Shown here: one piece after another, positions 59,866-64,000 of the stretch | Numbering within the stretch: the stretch's first letter is position 1 | Layout: every line of letters begins with the position of its first letter | NCBI GenBank assembly: GCA_003254905.1 | Contig: QANU01013978.1 | Location: 107,565-171,564 of the forward strand | DNA length: 64,000 nucleotides | Direction of reading: 5' to 3' | DNA from: Nissolia schottii | Taxonomy: Eukaryota; Streptophyta; Magnoliopsida; Fabales; Fabaceae | Translations under genes and position numbers: made by a program | The notes under the pieces: generated by a model | Database searches by the model: none | Seen by the model: only the letters and a program-made list of their open reading frames with translations | Told to the model about the DNA's origin: nothing

Positions 59866-60562
59866 TTAGCAACATACGTAACCAACTGGCGGGGTGCAAC
59901 ATAATCTGCGACATTGAATGCCATGTCCTCCTCCACCCAAATAATCACCATGTCCTCCCAACCCCTGCATATTATGATTTGTTTTCGAGTCTCCTGTTAT
60001 ACTATCTGCAATATAGACATTGACTATATGATATATTATATTTTTTTTGTGGAATTTACATAAGTACTCATTTGACAAATAAGTAATACAATCGTTCTTG
60101 AAGTCATGGAGAATCCGCACCTTGGCCTTGATTTATGTCATGGATGACTTCACTCATGCCATTTACCTCTCTAACATTCTCAACTGCAGGCACTTTAATT
60201 AATTGTGAAAATCAAATGACGTGTGTCATTTTGTTTGCATTGAAAAATGACAAATGTATAAATCATGAATGCAATTTTTTATCAATTAAGAGAATCGTTT
60301 GTGAAGAAAAGCATATCCTGGATTTTAAACAAGAAAATAATTTAAAAGGGAAACTAAATTGTTAATGGGGCCGAGATTATTCTTTGTAACCATTTTATGA
60401 TTTAATGTTCTTAAGGATATTAAAAAAAAATAAGCACATCTCAAACTAACCTGCTTTAGAGTTAGAGGAAGTCTCAAGAAAGTCTCTAACAACCCCTTCA
60501 GAAGGGATGAAAACAACCATGACCAAAAGACCTAAAATTAGTAGGACATTTTTTGAAGCCAT
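59866..60562 (-). CDS. Small secreted glycine-rich protein with Cys-rich C-terminus (GRP/nodulin-like)
   Basis: Three exons (60562-60451, 60183-60121, 60005-59866) join in matching phase 1 to give about 104 residues. The start MASKNVLLILGLLVMVV is a signal peptide ending near PSEGVVRD. The first ~60 residues (FLETSSNSKA, VNGMSEV) follow the pattern of secreted plant GRPs related to the Arabidopsis GRP3/GRP5 class and legume nodule GRPs. Exon 3 has GLGGHGDYLGGGGHG, then a cysteine cluster QCRRLCC...YVCC that ends the protein. It probably acts in the cell wall or apoplast; GRP3 of Arabidopsis binds wall-associated kinases. The glycine region is short for the family. The gene is intact, and each exon is too short to show up as a long open frame. 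The upstream 60601-60635 stretch has TATATATATAG, a plausible TATA box. Confidence 0.88.
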
Positions 60563-60639
60563 TTTTCAGTATGCAACTTGAATCAATTGATGAGAGATGA
60601 AAATTAGATAGAATATTGTACTATATATATAGATGGGAA

Positions 60640-61870
60640 AGAGATAGATCAGGTAAGGATGAGCCCTCAACTTATTATGGTTGAGAGTGGTCAAAATAAA
60701 TTTACTGTTCTTTATGGCAGTGACATCAAGCTCAATTTTTTTTATCTTAAATTTGCGTTATCGTACTTAATTGTAAGCTATGAAATGGAAGCACATTTAT
60801 TTTTATAAATTTTTATGAATTGACTGGTCAATGAATTTAAGGAACCAGATCCACACTGGCAATTAATGTACAATATTATCCTTAGTCAACTTGGAAATTT
60901 TATTATTATTATTGTTGTTGTTGTTGAAACCGCTTACGGCTCATCATGAAATCGGTAACCCTTAACTCAATCGCAGCGAATCTTCAGCGCCCGCCAATCC
61001 TACAACATTCTATTTGTTCAATTTTGGCTTTGATTTTGTCAAAATGGATTTGTGAATCTCTCTTTCTTTTAAATTGTTTCTAATTTTGGATTTTTTATTT
61101 CCCTTTTTTTTGTTTATGGTTGATTGACACAATTTTTGAGCATTGAGCATGAAGATGTTTGTGTAGCTATGGTAGACGATGGTGCCAACATCAAGCAATT
61201 TGGACTAATCAAGAAACTCATAATCACCTTAATTTAGTGTTGAATGAATGTACAATGTTGATGCTCAGTTTCACAACGTAAATGCAAAGGGTATTATGGT
61301 GTTTATCTATCTAGTCAAGGATTGATCTAGAAATAGAATTGCAAAGGGAAAAGGGATTCTTGTGCAGATTAATTTGTATAATCTTGAGTTGGAAAGGGAT
61401 TGCTTATATCCAATAACCGACGATCTTGTGTTTAAGTCATTGGTGGTTCTGACTTTAATTGTTAATGTTCCTCTCTAGATTAATAATCGACTCGAAGGAA
61501 TTAGATCTTCCCTATGTATGATGAAATTCTAATTAGTTGGGTTAACTAATTGCACCCTCACTTATTATCCAACAAGAACAGAAGTGATGTAAACTTATTG
61601 TCAATGAGTTCTTGCTTTACAATTTATCAACTAATGTCACGAAAAGCTGGTGGCATCACCGATTCTTGCATGCATTCGAAGGTTAACATCCATTCTGTTG
61701 TTTCCATATATACTGCACTCAATTAGTGCAAAATTCTTTTGTGCATGGTTACTTGTTTTGATTTAAAATAATAGTAGCTCTATTTGATCTATATTTGGAA
61801 AGTATATATGAAGGTGCACAAATAATATTAAATCAGATTTACATATTTTGATTATACATGGGTTGTTCAG
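60640..61870. other. Region between the GRP promoter and the FAS2 pseudogene
   Basis: No clear exon. The 61570-61720 stretch contains weak resemblance to an earlier FAS2 exon (e.g. GATTCTTGCATGCATTCG against the DNSCIIWD codons), but this is not firm. Some of it may be degraded upstream pseudogene. Confidence 0.35.
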
Positions 61871-62794
61871 GGGGTTGCATGGGACCCTCTAGGTAAATAT
61901 GTTGCGTCTCTTAGTTCTAGTAGGACATGCCGAATTTACATCAATAAGCCTCGTAAATCAAAGGGCATCGAGAAAACCAATTATATGTTTGTCAGCGAGT
62001 AATTTCCAAGGCAGAACAACCTTTATTAAAGAATTCTAAGGTTCGGATATGGAGCACCATATATAATCATCTTTATTTGCACTATATATAGATGTTTTGT
62101 CACATACATAAACCTCAGAAGATCATTAGGGGTCTCTTGATGGTTCATTTCTACTTGTGTCTGCAGGTATTTACGTGAGTAGATCTCAACTCAATTAATC
62201 TTTGAAATTTCTTGCACTACTTTTACAAATTATATTTTGTATCTGTAAATGTGGCTTGCATATTTTGTACAAAAAGATCTTTCTCAGTAAGCCTTCCAGC
62301 CATTTTATCTTTACAAATTCTGTATACAATATGATCATTTTCTATCTAGATGATCCATCAAATTTCCATGCACCACGCATACTATATAGCTAATCTCCCT
62401 TTTTTAAAGTTCAATTACCCATGTTAAGCTATTGAATTCAAGTTATGAAAGTATTTGTTTGTGATTCGTGTTACTTTATTATCTGACCTGATATGCAGGC
62501 CTGCTATACAGCTTCCTTGTGCAAGCAGAGCTGTTGTTGTTGTTGTTGTATGGTTTTGCCCCATATTTTTTTAGCTTCGGGGAACAAATTCAGGTAATGT
62601 AATTGGTATACATGTATTTAAGAACATTTACTATACATAACTGATGCATAATGTTGATTTTTGTTTCGCACAACTGGTTTATTTAAACTTCCATATTGCA
62701 TAATACCGTTATTTGACATTGCCTTCACAAGATGGTTTCTGCTCTTTGGGGGAATTTGAAAACGATGAGCTTGGAACACCTGACTCTGTATCAG
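61871..62794 (+). pseudogene. FAS2: FAS2 (CAF-1 WD40 subunit) unprocessed pseudogene, three exons left
   Basis: Three blocks with splice sites match the WD40 subunit of chromatin assembly factor 1. Block A (61871-62040) reads [16 protein letters not shown]...[19 protein letters not shown], then a 2-base insertion near 61983 shifts the frame before [17 protein letters not shown]. Block B (62499-62593) reads PAIQLPCASRAVVVVV...FCP, with an in-frame TAG near 62569 and then LRGTNS. Block C (62732-62794) reads DGFCSLGEFENDELGTPDSVS. The acceptor and donor dinucleotides survive, so it copied from genomic DNA, not from mRNA. The exons that should lie between A and B (around FHLFHDETLPSFFRRL) and between B and C (around FKLPYRLIFAVATL) are missing. 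FAS2 normally deposits H3-H4 on replicated DNA with FAS1 and MSI1. Confidence 0.9.
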
Positions 62795-63060
62795 GTAAAC
62801 GGTCTTCCTTTGGCTATCATATTTTCACTACAAAGAGGTTTGTGATAAGGTGTTCTGTTCTCTAACAATTTCAAGTTTCATTTTTGCGTTGTAGGTCATG
62901 GTGCTACTGATCAAGAGCAATGCTAACTCTTGAAAGTTTTGTATAGTGGTTGGATAAGATTGTTGATACTTAAAAATTAGAGATCTTTTAAATGTTTAAT
63001 AGAATGAATTTGAGTGTTTAATGTGAAATTGCATGATATTTTCATTTGAATTGTATGTCC
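62795..63060 (+). other. Possible continuation of the FAS2 pseudogene
   Basis: An acceptor-like TTTTTGCGTTGTAG (to 62894) is followed by an exon-like 62895-62925 stretch ending in a stop (HGATDQEQC). Whether this is the true next exon is not clear. The remaining bases look like plain AT-rich DNA. Confidence 0.3.
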
Positions 63061-63069
63061 TTTTTTAAT

Positions 63070-63437
63070 ATTTCTTTTGACAAAAAGAGTACCATTGATA
63101 GCAATAATAATTATTGTAGCAATAATAATTATTGAAAAAAAATCCTTTTAAGTTTTATCGGCAGTAGTAAATGCCGCTAAAAGTGGTATTTGGATGATTG
63201 TAACATTGACTTTAGCAGCAATACAAATTGCCATAAATAATTATCATTATTTATCTTAGGTCTTTTGTGACAATTAAATAGGCCTTTATCAAAACTTTGT
63301 TGAATGGCCGCTAAAACTCTTTAGTGACAACACCAGATAGGGCAAAAGACTAATGGCTGCTAAAAGTTTTATCAACCATTTTTATTGCTATAAAAGATAA
63401 AATTTATTGCCATAAAAACCTTGTTTGTAGTAGTGTG
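63070..63437. mobile_element. CACTA-like end or MITE fragment
   Basis: It ends in TTGTTTGTAGTAGTGTG (63422-63438), the form of a CACTA right terminus. It has subterminal-like repeats (GGCCGCTAAAACTC, GGCTGCTAAAAG, ATTGCCATAAAAAC, GTTTTATCGGCAG). The matching left end is not obvious near 63060, so the element is probably truncated. Confidence 0.45.
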
Positions 63438-64000
63438 TTATGGTTTTGATACTCTGATTGCTAACGTGATGAATCATTAGTGATACTGTGAGTGTACTTG
63501 TTACTTGATCCATTGAATTATATTTGTCACTAGTAAAAGTTGAAAGTTACAGCTTTTGTCCCAGCTTGATTGTTTAGGGACATAGAAGACATGAAGATGG
63601 TATTTAATATTTGACCTAACTTGATTGTTTAGGGTTATAGAAAAGAAAGAACACCCCATTAATTAGTATATCAACTAAATTTTTACAAGTGTATTTTCAA
63701 CTATTATTGGTCAATGATGTTATGATTGCTCTGAGTTGAATGGTTGTTAAGATTTGTTATATGGACCTGCAGGTGGCATTGACCATGGATGCACTGTAAT
63801 AGTATCAAAGAAGAAAAAAATTGCTCTCGTTGATGAAAATGAAATTGTTCTCAAGAAGAAGAGATCCATTTATAAGTCCAAGACCAACCCTTCTTCCTCC
63901 TCTACTCCTTATGTGTAGATGAACCTCATTGTAAGATTTGTGTTGTTGATACTAAAAAGGTTAAAATTCTTTGTTGTTGATACTTGAAAGTTTAAGATCT
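63438..64000 (+). other. Right flank with a possible last exon
   Basis: At 63769 an acceptor-like CCTGCAG precedes an open stretch of about 49 codons ending in TAG at 63918. It is lysine-rich (VSKKKKIALVDENEIVLKKK) and serine-rich at its end. It could be the 3' exon of a gene entering from the left, or chance. I do not recognise it. Confidence 0.25.

Noticed and set aside
60325-60516. A minus-strand frame (MFSSLLKGLLETF...)
   Set aside because: It overlaps the GRP first exon in another frame. The signal-peptide frame starting at 60562 joins to the later exons in phase.
61010-61720. Additional upstream FAS2 exons
   Set aside because: A few short resemblances could not be extended in frame or bounded by splice sites, so they were left out of the pseudogene call.

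Overview
The window is plant nuclear DNA and most likely comes from a legume. It is AT-rich, with short exons separated by AT-rich GT...AG introns, plant gene families, and a dense layer of CACTA, MITE, SINE and LTR-element debris. The legume assignment is inference. It rests on the mobile-element mix and on a small secreted glycine-rich protein of a type common in legumes.

Five host loci are intact by reading, all on the minus strand: a myosin-binding (GTD-binding/DUF593) protein at 19138-22555; a 12-exon, probably plastid protein with ARM/HEAT-like ends at 28447-33122; a GASA/snakin peptide at 40237-40979; a 10-exon TMEM214-like (DUF2359) membrane protein at 50218-54606; and a 3-exon secreted glycine-rich protein at 59866-60562. 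On the plus strand, 61871-62794 holds three exons of a decayed copy of FAS2, the WD40 subunit of chromatin assembly factor 1. The genes do not form a pathway. From memory, relatives of the MYOB, ARM-like and TMEM214-like genes also lie close together on Arabidopsis chromosome 1, so this part may be an old conserved gene block.

Layout: 0-3.7 kb is mostly featureless AT-rich DNA. 3.7-10.4 kb is a Ty1/copia fossil split cleanly by a 2956-bp CACTA transposon. 10.4-18.4 kb holds a minisatellite, SINEs, an LTR-like block, a MITE and a second CACTA copy. 18.4-22.7 kb is the MYOB-type gene with a SINE in its first intron. 24.0-25.7 kb is a third CACTA copy. 28.4-34.3 kb is the ARM-like gene. 35.2-38.0 kb is LTR-element remains with a 118-bp tandem repeat. 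39-43 kb has three MITE-like elements and the GASA gene. 43.5-49.6 kb is a nest: a Ty3/gypsy fossil split by a CACTA copy that itself carries a long-inverted-repeat element, followed by another CACTA copy and a LINE-like tail. 50-54.9 kb is the TMEM214-like gene. 55.9-58.7 kb contains a LINE ORF1 fragment and LTR-like remains. 59.8-64 kb has the glycine-rich protein gene and the FAS2 pseudogene.

I found no CRISPR array, rRNA, functional tRNA, operon or prokaryote-type system. The most unusual things are the FAS2 pseudogene with preserved splice sites, the set of five CACTA copies that share a gene-like leader and intron but differ in their end repeats, and the possible conserved gene block. 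Exon boundaries were assigned by eye from splice signals and reading-frame continuity.
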